Shown one piece after another: positions 7,867 to 15,070 of a DNA stretch of 23,916 nucleotides. A model generated the notes under the pieces. That model did not search any database, was not told the DNA's origin, and was given only the letters and a program-made list of their open reading frames with translations. The number at the start of each line of letters is the position of its first letter. The stretch's first letter is position 1. Source of the stretch: Spirochaetales bacterium (GTDB lineage: Bacteria; Spirochaetota; Spirochaetia; DSM-2461). The stretch covers positions 1-23,916 of the forward strand of contig PDRU01000052.1 of assembly GCA_002748225.1 (NCBI GenBank). The letters run 5' to 3'. The translations under genes were made by a program, and so were the position numbers.

Positions 7867-8631
7867 TCATGTCAGCTTCCGTGCCAAAGCAACCAGTTTT
7901 TCGGCTGTATGATCGTAAGGCCTGCCGGAGAAACTGCCGAAAAATTCCACCGAAGAGAATCCGGCCTGTTCCAGAAGCATACCCAATTCTACAGCAGAAT
8001 AGAGTCTGTAGGAAAAATTGCATTCATACCACCGGCCTTTTTCATCGCGGTAGCGCCAATGGTTCCACAACCTGTCCCAGGCTCCTTCAACCGCGTACTC
8101 CAGCAGTATAAGCTTTCCTGAGCGTTCAAACCAGTTTCTTTCTTCAAAATTTCCGGCCAGCGCTTCTTTGCCGTCCATTTCCAGCAGAAACCAGCCGCCG
8201 GGTTTTAAACTGTTAAAAACATTTCTGCAAACGGCCAGATCTTCTTCGGTGTTCTCAAAATAGCCCAGACTCTGAAAAAGGCTGACCGCGCCGTCAAATT
8301 GCTCTTCTGATTGGAACGTTCTCATATCACAATTAATAAAAACAGGAGGCTCTGAAAGCTGTTCAGTCTTTTTTCTTGCGTCTGCCAGATACGACTCCTG
8401 AATATCCACTCCGGTTACTTTATAGCCTCTTAGAGCAAACTGAAGGGCATGTCTTCCCGGACCGCAGCCCACGTCCAGAATTTTCTGAGGCGCCTGTGCT
8501 CCTGAAAGCCTTATTATGCCTTCCGTCTCTTCGCGGGCACTGTCCAAACGTTCATTATCAAACATTAAGGGAGCAAAATCTTCCCAGAAAGACTTGTCTC
8601 TCCACCACTCGTCATTATAATTTTCAGTCAT
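7867..8631 (-). CDS. Class I SAM-dependent methyltransferase
   Basis: This Rossmann-fold methyltransferase has motif I ILDVGCGPGRHA, followed by the acidic strand end VTGVDIQ that binds the SAM ribose. Later strand motifs FDGAVSLFQSLGYF and LKPGGWFLLEMDG are typical of the Methyltransf_11/25 type. The open frame extends to an ATG at 8673 (268 residues). I chose the internal ATG at 8631 (254 residues) because relatives of this type begin near the W-W-x-x-x-F-W-x-D-F segment. The extra 14 codons also lie in AT-rich DNA that looks intergenic. Neither start has a good ribosome binding site, so this is uncertain. It stops 34 bases upstream of the first PP2C gene on the same strand. Substrate cannot be told from sequence. 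Confidence 0.85.
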   Translation of the reverse strand: MTENYNDEWWRDKSFWEDFAPLMFDNERLDSAREETEGIIRLSGAQAPQKILDVGCGPGRHALQFALRGYKVTGVDIQESYLADARKKTEQLSEPPVFINCDMRTFQSEEQFDGAVSLFQSLGYFENTEEDLAVCRNVFNSLKPGGWFLLEMDGKEALAGNFEERNWFERSGKLILLEYAVEGAWDRLWNHWRYRDEKGRWYECNFSYRLYSAVELGMLLEQAGFSSVEFFGSFSGRPYDHTAEKLVALARKLT

Positions 8632-8698
8632 TATACTGAATTTATCGGAATAAATATATTTCTGGCGATACATTTGATCTTATGGAGGCCCCCATATT
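8632..8698. promoter_or_regulatory. AT-rich divergent intergenic region
   Basis: This 67-base, AT-rich stretch lies between the divergently transcribed methyltransferase and the large surface protein. It is the only divergent junction in the window, so promoters for both directions are expected here. I see AT-rich runs such as AAATATATTT around 8652-8661 but no convincing paired -35/-10 boxes. A GGAGG at 8684-8688, 10 bases before the ATG at 8699, is the ribosome binding site of the surface-protein gene. If the methyltransferase starts at 8673, this region shrinks. Confidence 0.45.
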
Positions 8699-11600
8699 AT
8701 GAAAAAAACTTTCACCCTTTTCCTGCTCCTTTTAATGGCGCTCTTGCCGGTGGCGGCCCTGGAGCCGTATCTGGCGCCGTCTGGAGGGGAATTGGCCTAC
8801 CGGCTTATTTCTCCTGTTTTTCTCGGAGGAGGGCTTCATGTTACCCGTACCGGAACCCCTCAGGCTGTGTTTGTAAATCCGGCTGCCGGCGCGGCATTTC
8901 AGCGGACCACTCTGGATGCAAACTACACGCTGATGTACGGTTTGAAGACCGCTTCCTTTAATCCGGCTTCCGGAACTGCAAATGCGGCAAACGTGGGAAT
9001 GGCCATACCTTCCCGCGTCGGGGTTTTCTCCTGGGGAGCGGGTTTTATGGAAACCGTACAGTTTCCGCAGACGGCAATGGACATGGGGGCGTTCGGCCGC
9101 CTGCATCTGGCATTTTCCAAACAGCTGTACTCCGACCTCTGGTTTGGTTTCAGTCTGACCGGCTCCCTGGGGCAGCTGGACAATGAGTTCCAGGGCGGCG
9201 GGGCCTTTAATGCGGGTTTCCTTCATTTTCCTGAAACCGCAGGGAAGCTGAACAACTTCCGGTGGGGAGGCAGTCTGAACGGTTTGGGATACCGCTACGG
9301 CAGTTCCAGCCGGGGGTATATGAATGCCCTTCCCGGCAATCTGACTCCTGCTGTCGGCGCTGCTTTTGATCCTGTGGACCGTCCGAAATTCCGCATAACC
9401 TTACGTTCTGATTTGCGCATTCCCTCCTTAACCGATTTCTGGGCCGGTTTGTCCAGTGATTTCTATTTTGGACAGTATGCGCGGCTCTCTGTTTCTTCCT
9501 CTTTTGCCGTGCGTGATGCTTTTGCCGGTTCGTGGCAGACTGTTATTCCTTCCGTTACTCTGGCAGCTCATGTTCCCCTCAGCCCCCTGGAAGGGGAAGA
9601 GGCCGGTTCTGATACTTCCGAGATGGATTTTCAGCTGGCGGCCGCGCCTCTGTATGCCGGCGTCTGGGCTTTTTCTGCCGGTACCACCGTTCCCTTTGGC
9701 ATAAAGGATGAGAATCCGCCTGCTGTAACAACTGAATTTGACAGTCCGATGTATTTCTCGCCGAACTACGATGGAATTAACGATGAAATTCTGGTTCCTT
9801 ATACTGCCGACGATGAGAGGTTTATCACCTCATATATCTGGGAAGTAAAAGATGAGAACGGCAATGTTGTCCGCCGCTTTGTCAATAAAGATGAACGTCC
9901 CGAGAATGAAAGTTTCAAAAATCTGGGCTCCAGGCTTTTTGCCGCTGAAAAGGGAACGCCTTTACCGGCAAAATTCCGGTGGGACGGTGTATCCGATACC
10001 GGAGCTCCGGCGGAAGACGGTGCGTATAAAGTCTATTTAACCTTTGCAGATGATAATGGTAATACTTCCACCTCCGGCCCCTTCCCGGTGATTCTGGATA
10101 CTGTTGCTCCTGAACTTAAAATGGCACAGCCGGAGGGCACTGATTTGGTGTTTTCACCGGATGGAGACGGTTTTAAAGACAGCTTCGTCATTATGCAGCA
10201 GGGAAGCACGGAACAGCTCTGGGAAGCCGCCGTTATTGATGCTTCCGGGCGTGAAGTAAGAACTTACGCCTGGGCTGACAGCGCCGTGAAAAAGCTCACC
10301 TGGGACGGCTTGGACGATAACGGCCAGATTGTAGCGGACGGGGTGTACCGGTATGTGCTCAGATCTACAGACCAGGCCGGCAATTCCGTGGAAGGAAGTG
10401 TGTATAACATTATAGTTGATACCCGTCAGCCCCAGGTTAATCTTTCCATAAACCGTTCGAAGTTCTCACCCGGTTCGGCAGGAACTGTTAATACAATTAC
10501 CCTTAAACCTGAAGTTTCGGTTAAGTCGGGCATCAGCGAATGGGTACTGGAAGTTCTGGACATGAATGGAAAAACCATGCGTTCCTGGACCTACCGTGAG
10601 TCGCCGGTTCTTCCTGCGTCTGTGGAATACATGGGCCGCAGGGATCAGGGCGGATATTTGCCCGAAGGCTTATACAGAGCGCGTCTGTCTCTTGTCTACG
10701 GCAACGGCTTTCAGCCGCAGGTTGAATCACCTGTTTTTGAGGTGGATACAACAGCACCCAAAGCCTCTGCCTCGGTTAACTGGAAAGTTTTTGCGCCCCA
10801 GAGCGGCAGCGCCCGCAGTAACGTAACCATACGTCAGGATGTTTCCCGGGAAGGAAGCTGGCAGGGCATTCTTTATTCCGGAAAAACTCCGGTAAAAGAG
10901 TGGACCTGGATGGAAAATGTACCGGAAACTCTGGTATGGGACGGCAGAGGTTCTGACGGACAGCTGGTGCCTGACGGAGAATATACCTATGTTCTGCGTT
11001 CCACCGACGAAGCCGGAAATACCGGCCAGTCCAAAGGCGTTTCTGTCCGTGTTGATACCGGAGCCGTGGAGGCCTCGGTTACTTCTTCACTGGATATTTT
11101 TGCTCCGGGAGGAAGCGGAACAGGCTCCGCGGTAAATCTTTTTCTCCGCGCCAATTCAGATTCGCAGGTGGGCAGCTGGACACTGAACGTTCAGGATGCT
11201 TCAGAAAACACTCTCCGAAGCTGGTCGGGCAATTCCGATATTCCGGAAAAAGTGGAATGGGACGGCCGCAGTGAATCCGGGCGTGTTGTTACAGACGGTT
11301 TCTATACAGCTTCCCTGACAGTAAACTATCAGAAAGGGCTTTCTGCTTCATCGCGGACAGGAAAAATTGAAGTGGATACAGAGGCTCCTGTTATTAATGT
11401 GTCTGTGCCCGATGTTCTGTTCAGTCCTGACGGTGACGGCAGTAAAGATCTTCTGGCAGTGGAGCAGTCTTCATCCGCGGAAGAGTATTTTGAGTCGTAT
11501 TTTGTTAATGCCGAGGGAAATAAGGTCCGTTCCTATGTCTGGACGGAAGAATTGAAAAACTTTAGCTGGGACGGTGCTGATAATTCAGGGAATATCCTTC

Positions 11601-12739
11601 CTGACGGAACCTATTCTTATATTGTGTCCGGTGTGGATAAAGCCGGCAACCGCAGTGAAAAACGTATTAAGGGTGTTAAAATAGATACGGCTCCGACACC
11701 TGTTTATCTTACAGCCTCCGAAGCCTTTATCAGAGCCGGAGAAACAGACCGCAGCCGAATGCAGAGTTTTGCTGCGGTGGTGCCCAATGAGTCGGGTATT
11801 GCATCGTGGAATTTCAGCATTAAAAAAGAAAATAATACTGTTGTGTGGAAAGAAAACGGCACAGGCAGGGTTCCTGATACGTTTAGGTGGAACGGTACCG
11901 ACACGGCCGGCAGACTTGAGGAAGGTGTTTTTACCGGCTATCTGACAGTTAACTACCAGAAGGGCGCTTCTCCCACAGCGGCGTCCCGCTCCTTCGTTGT
12001 TGACGGCAGTCCTCCGGTTGTCAGCGTGAATCTGGAGCCTCAGCCCTTTACTCCCGATGATGACAATGTGGACGATGAAGTGGTGATAGGCCTGGCTGTT
12101 CAGGACAGCTCCCGCATTGCTCAGTGGAGCCTGGTTATTAACGATCCCCGCGGTAAGGAATTTATTTCCTTCTCCGGTAAGGGGCGTCCCTCTGAACGTA
12201 TTATCTGGGACGGACGCAGCGGTCAGGGTGAACTGGTAGAATCAGCGGAAGACTACCCCTACACGCTGACAGTTTCCGATGTGCTGGGACAGACAACAAA
12301 CGCAACAGGTACTATAGGTGTTGGTATTCTTGTTATCCGTGAAGGTGACCGGCTGAAAATACGGCTGAATAACATTACCTTTCAGCCCAATTCACCCAGT
12401 CTGACCGTTGACGGTGAACAGGGAGAAAAGAACAGGGAGGTTCTGGACCGCCTGGCCGAAATAATGAAGAAATTCGGCAGTTACAGAATTCTTGTAGAAG
12501 GACATGCGGTGAGTTTGAAATGGGAAAACCCCGCCGCCGCCCGCCGTGAGCAGGAAAATATCCTTATGCCGCTTTCGCTCTCCCGTGCTGAAACGGTTGT
12601 CAATGAACTCAAAAAACGCGGCATTGCCGCAAACCGCATGAATGCTGAGGGTATAGGCGGAGCCCGTCCCATAGTGCCGCATGGTGATGTTGAACAGCGC
12701 TGGAAAAACCGCCGTGTTGAATTCTTTCTGGAGAAGTAG
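8699..12739 (+). CDS. Large exported multi-Ig (FlgD/CHU_C-like) surface protein with C-terminal OmpA-like domain
   Basis: This 1346-residue protein has a clear signal peptide (about 1-22, MKKTFTLFLLLLMALLPVAA). Residues about 23-340 are Gly/aromatic-rich with alternating strands and an N-P-A-A-G-A motif, reminiscent of FadL/PorV-like or UPF0164 outer-membrane proteins. Eight Ig-like modules follow, starting at Phe353, 485, 589, 698, 801, 908, 1010 and 1117. Each opens with F-(S/A/T)-P. Most have a central W-D-G-x-x-(D/S)-x-G and end near V-D-T-x-x-P. Modules 1, 2, 6 and 8 keep an acidic loop such as FSPDGDG. An OmpA-like domain (about 1220-1346) ends in NRRVEFFLEK. The Asp of the canonical G-H-T-D motif is missing (GHAV), while the conserved Arg remains (LSLSRA, Arg1296). 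Likely a cell-envelope scaffold or adhesin-like protein. Its stop directly abuts the rlmKL start. Confidence 0.88.
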   Translation: MKKTFTLFLLLLMALLPVAALEPYLAPSGGELAYRLISPVFLGGGLHVTRTGTPQAVFVNPAAGAAFQRTTLDANYTLMYGLKTASFNPASGTANAANVGMAIPSRVGVFSWGAGFMETVQFPQTAMDMGAFGRLHLAFSKQLYSDLWFGFSLTGSLGQLDNEFQGGGAFNAGFLHFPETAGKLNNFRWGGSLNGLGYRYGSSSRGYMNALPGNLTPAVGAAFDPVDRPKFRITLRSDLRIPSLTDFWAGLSSDFYFGQYARLSVSSSFAVRDAFAGSWQTVIPSVTLAAHVPLSPLEGEEAGSDTSEMDFQLAAAPLYAGVWAFSAGTTVPFGIKDENPPAVTTEFDSPMYFSPNYDGINDEILVPYTADDERFITSYIWEVKDENGNVVRRFVNKDERPENESFKNLGSRLFAAEKGTPLPAKFRWDGVSDTGAPAEDGAYKVYLTFADDNGNTSTSGPFPVILDTVAPELKMAQPEGTDLVFSPDGDGFKDSFVIMQQGSTEQLWEAAVIDASGREVRTYAWADSAVKKLTWDGLDDNGQIVADGVYRYVLRSTDQAGNSVEGSVYNIIVDTRQPQVNLSINRSKFSPGSAGTVNTITLKPEVSVKSGISEWVLEVLDMNGKTMRSWTYRESPVLPASVEYMGRRDQGGYLPEGLYRARLSLVYGNGFQPQVESPVFEVDTTAPKASASVNWKVFAPQSGSARSNVTIRQDVSREGSWQGILYSGKTPVKEWTWMENVPETLVWDGRGSDGQLVPDGEYTYVLRSTDEAGNTGQSKGVSVRVDTGAVEASVTSSLDIFAPGGSGTGSAVNLFLRANSDSQVGSWTLNVQDASENTLRSWSGNSDIPEKVEWDGRSESGRVVTDGFYTASLTVNYQKGLSASSRTGKIEVDTEAPVINVSVPDVLFSPDGDGSKDLLAVEQSSSAEEYFESYFVNAEGNKVRSYVWTEELKNFSWDGADNSGNILPDGTYSYIVSGVDKAGNRSEKRIKGVKIDTAPTPVYLTASEAFIRAGETDRSRMQSFAAVVPNESGIASWNFSIKKENNTVVWKENGTGRVPDTFRWNGTDTAGRLEEGVFTGYLTVNYQKGASPTAASRSFVVDGSPPVVSVNLEPQPFTPDDDNVDDEVVIGLAVQDSSRIAQWSLVINDPRGKEFISFSGKGRPSERIIWDGRSGQGELVESAEDYPYTLTVSDVLGQTTNATGTIGVGILVIREGDRLKIRLNNITFQPNSPSLTVDGEQGEKNREVLDRLAEIMKKFGSYRILVEGHAVSLKWENPAAARREQENILMPLSLSRAETVVNELKKRGIAANRMNAEGIGGARPIVPHGDVEQRWKNRRVEFFLEK
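9755..12340 (+). repeat. Eight tandem Ig-like modules, largely an A/B two-module repeat
   Basis: Module starts are at 9755, 10151, 10463, 10790, 11099, 11420, 11726 and 12047. Modules 2, 4 and 6 (A type, 104, 103 and 102 residues) contain Y-x-Y-(V/I)-(L/V)-x-(S/G)-x-D-x-A-G-N. Modules 3, 5 and 7 (B type, 109, 107 and 107 residues) instead carry L-(S/T)-(L/V)-x-Y-(G/Q)-(N/K)-G. Module 8 is A-like without AGN, and module 1 is a longer A-like unit. DNA similarity between modules 5 and 7 is visible around 11320 and 11944 (ACAGTAAACTATCAGAA against ACAGTTAACTACCAGAA). This suggests duplication of a roughly 210-residue pair. Confidence 0.85.
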
Positions 12740-14899
12740 TTGAATCTGCATTTCTTTGCGCCCTGTCCGCCCGGAGCTGAAAGTGTTCTGGAAAAAGAGC
12801 TCCTTCGGGCGGGCGGCGGCGGCCTGCGGGCTGGCTTCCGCGGTGTTTCCTTCCTGGGAGACTTAAATACCGCTTACCGGGCCTCTTTGGAACTGCGTAC
12901 CGCTTCGCGTATTCTTCTGCAGCTTATATCTGAAAACGCCGCGGATGAAAATGAGATATACCGTCTGGTGTCGGCTTATCCATGGGAAAGCGAGTTTGAT
13001 TCACAGCATACTATTGCCTGCCGTGTTACCGGCGTTCCAAAAGATAAAGATCCGCGCTTTGCAAATTTGCGCCTTAAAGACGGCATTGTGGACCGTTTCC
13101 GCCGGGCCGGGCAATCCCGTCCGAACATCGATCGTCATAATCCCGATGTCCGGATTGAAGCCCGCTGGGACGGTAAAAGGGTAAGCGTTTTTCTGAACTG
13201 GTCGGGAGCGCCTCTGCATGAACGCGGCTACCGGCTGGAGCGCACTGATGCGGTTCTCAGGGAAACAACCGCGGCTGCCGTTGTTTCTCTTGCCGGCTGG
13301 GAAAAAATGGCGCGTGAAGGTGCTTCTTTTGTTGATCCTGTCTGCGGAAGCGGTACACTTCTGGCGGAGGCTGCCTTCATTGCCATGGATGCGCCTCCCT
13401 CCGTGCACCGTAAAGACTGGGGATTCCATCTGTTAAAGCGGCATAATGAAGAAGTGTGGCAGAACCTTGTGAATGAAGGACGCATACGTTTTGGAAAAGC
13501 CCTGGACAAACTTCCGCCGTTTTTTGGATACGATATTGATCCGGATGCACTGGCAGCGGCCCGTTCAAACCTCAGAAGGGCCGGACTCAGCCAGGCTGTG
13601 CGTCTGGAACAGCATGATATTACAGCAGGCAGACCTTCTTCCTGGCCAATGTCCGCATCCGGTCTGCTTTGCGCCGACCCTCCCTACGGTGTGCGCAGCG
13701 GAGGTGACCCGCAGCCTGTCTATAAGGCTCTGGGGGATCTCTTCCGTGAGCTCGACTCCGGCTGGCGTATGTCTTTACTGGCGCCGGATAAAAAAACAGC
13801 TTCGGGATGTTTCCTCCGGGCCGGTGAATATTTGAAAACAGTCAGCGGCGGTATGGACGTTGTGCTGGCGCTTTATTCCCGGCTGCCCGGAAAGCCCGGA
13901 AAATCAGGAAAACCCGAAAAACCCGAAAAACCGCATTTTAAACCCTTTTCGCAGCTTCCGCCGCCGGATCCGAAAGCGCCGTCCCTCAAAAAACTCTTAA
14001 AAAAGAAACTTCAGGCCCTGGGCCGCTGGGCGGATAAAACCGGTGTGACATCTTATAGAATCTGGGACGCGGACATGCCGGAGTTTAACGCGGCAGTGGA
14101 CTGGTATGAAGGAAAATGGCTGCATGTACAGGAATTTGAAGCACCGCGCAAGGTTCCCGAGGAAAAAGCCCTGCGCCGCCTTTTTACACTTTTGGATGTG
14201 CTGAAAGAGCTGACCGGCTGTTCTGATGAAAATCTGTATCTCAAAACACGCCGCCGGGGAGTGCGCCCTTACGGAAAACCGGGAGATTCTTCAGAACGTT
14301 TTATTATCCGTGAAAACGGCCGGCGTTTTTTTGTTAATTTTAATGATTACCTGGACAGCGGCATTTTTCTGGATCACCGCAGCACCCGTGCCCGTATTGA
14401 GGGCATGGCAGCGGGCAAAACGTTTCTGAACTTATTCTGTTACACCGGAAGCGCTACTGTAATGGCCGCTTCGGGAGGCGCGCTCCGCAGCGTGAGTGTG
14501 GATGTCTCCAATACTTATCTGAAGTGGTCGCGGGACAATCTCAAACTGAATAAACTGTCTTCCTCCAGCCATCAGTTTGTCCGCGCGGATGCTTTCGATT
14601 TTCTTAAAAATGACAGGAACTTCTACGATCTTGTTTTTATTGATCCTCCCACGTATTCAAACGGCAGCGGCCGCAGGGACTGGTCTGTCCAGGAACATCA
14701 TGCTCCGCTGCTCAGACTGGCACTTTCCCGTTTGAAGGAGGACGGGTGCATTATATTCTCGGTTAATTTCCGGCGTTTTGTTCTGGATAGACAGCTGGCC
14801 AGGGAATACCGGGTACGGGAAATTACTCAGCAGACAGTTCCGCCTGATTTTGTCGGCAGGGGAGGAGCGCACCGCTGCTGGGAAATTAGGAAGAAGTAA
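12740..14899 (+). CDS. rlmKL: RlmKL, bifunctional 23S rRNA guanine methyltransferase
   Basis: This 719-residue protein matches the bifunctional RlmKL of E. coli (about 702), which makes m2G2445 and m7G2069 in 23S rRNA. The N-terminal THUMP region (about 45-155) precedes the RlmL methyltransferase with FVDPVCGSGTLLAEAA (about 197-212) and the catalytic ADPPYG (about 312-317). A Lys/Pro/Gly linker (about 383-402) follows. The RlmK half has LNLFCYTGSATVMAA (about 563-577), SVDVSNTYLKWSRDN and FIDPPTYSN (about 633-641). The start is TTG at 12740, directly after the previous TAG, with GGAG at 12730-12733 as ribosome binding site. No nearer ATG fits the conserved N-terminus. Both domains look intact. 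Confidence 0.95.
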   Translation: MNLHFFAPCPPGAESVLEKELLRAGGGGLRAGFRGVSFLGDLNTAYRASLELRTASRILLQLISENAADENEIYRLVSAYPWESEFDSQHTIACRVTGVPKDKDPRFANLRLKDGIVDRFRRAGQSRPNIDRHNPDVRIEARWDGKRVSVFLNWSGAPLHERGYRLERTDAVLRETTAAAVVSLAGWEKMAREGASFVDPVCGSGTLLAEAAFIAMDAPPSVHRKDWGFHLLKRHNEEVWQNLVNEGRIRFGKALDKLPPFFGYDIDPDALAAARSNLRRAGLSQAVRLEQHDITAGRPSSWPMSASGLLCADPPYGVRSGGDPQPVYKALGDLFRELDSGWRMSLLAPDKKTASGCFLRAGEYLKTVSGGMDVVLALYSRLPGKPGKSGKPEKPEKPHFKPFSQLPPPDPKAPSLKKLLKKKLQALGRWADKTGVTSYRIWDADMPEFNAAVDWYEGKWLHVQEFEAPRKVPEEKALRRLFTLLDVLKELTGCSDENLYLKTRRRGVRPYGKPGDSSERFIIRENGRRFFVNFNDYLDSGIFLDHRSTRARIEGMAAGKTFLNLFCYTGSATVMAASGGALRSVSVDVSNTYLKWSRDNLKLNKLSSSSHQFVRADAFDFLKNDRNFYDLVFIDPPTYSNGSGRRDWSVQEHHAPLLRLALSRLKEDGCIIFSVNFRRFVLDRQLAREYRVREITQQTVPPDFVGRGGAHRCWEIRKK
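13886..13945 (+). repeat. Lys-Pro-Gly low-complexity linker in rlmKL
   Basis: Codons for repeating (G/E)-K-P units (LPGKPGKSGKPEKPEKPHF) join the two catalytic halves of RlmKL. At DNA level short units related to CCCGGAAAG and CCCGAAAAA repeat imperfectly. This could vary in length by slippage among strains and acts as a flexible, positively charged tether. Confidence 0.75.
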
Positions 14900-14903
14900 C
14901 GGC

Positions 14904-14920
14904 TTTCACCGCGGGTGAAA
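14904..14920 (+). other. Small perfect hairpin just upstream of the microprotein gene
   Basis: TTTCACC-GCG-GGTGAAA forms a 7-bp stem with a 3-base loop, 5 bases after the rlmKL stop. It is followed by an A-run and AGGA rather than a T-run, so it is not an intrinsic terminator for the plus strand. It sits next to the putative ribosome binding site of the 43-residue gene and could affect its translation or mRNA stability. Confidence 0.5.
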
Positions 14921-14938
14921 AAAGGATAGACTATTGTT

Positions 14939-15070
14939 ATGCAGAAGGTTTTGGTTTCATTTCTGCTTTTTACAGGTATCATGCTTGTTTTCCGGGCACT
15001 GCTGAATGCTGTCCCTTACTGGAGAAGCAGGATAGAACAGCGGAAAAAGGAACGGGGTAAAGAATTATGA
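14939..15070 (+). CDS. Predicted 43-residue single-pass membrane microprotein
   Basis: This small reading frame (ATG 14939, TGA 15068-15070) begins MQKVLVSFLLF. It has one hydrophobic segment at about residues 4-26, followed by an aromatic interface (PYW) and a strongly basic tail (RSRIEQRKKERGKEL). By the positive-inside rule the tail should be cytoplasmic. The stop overlaps the next ATG by 4 bases (ATGA at 15067-15070), the same coupling used elsewhere in the window. This is the main reason to believe it is real. The possible ribosome binding site (AAAGGA, 14921-14926) is about 12 bases from the ATG, longer than ideal. It could act with the 591-residue protein; function unknown. Confidence 0.68.
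   Translation: MQKVLVSFLLFTGIMLVFRALLNAVPYWRSRIEQRKKERGKEL

Noticed and set aside
14904..14926. Intrinsic terminator after rlmKL
   Set aside because: The hairpin is good but is followed by A-rich sequence on the plus strand, and no T-run follows it on the minus strand.
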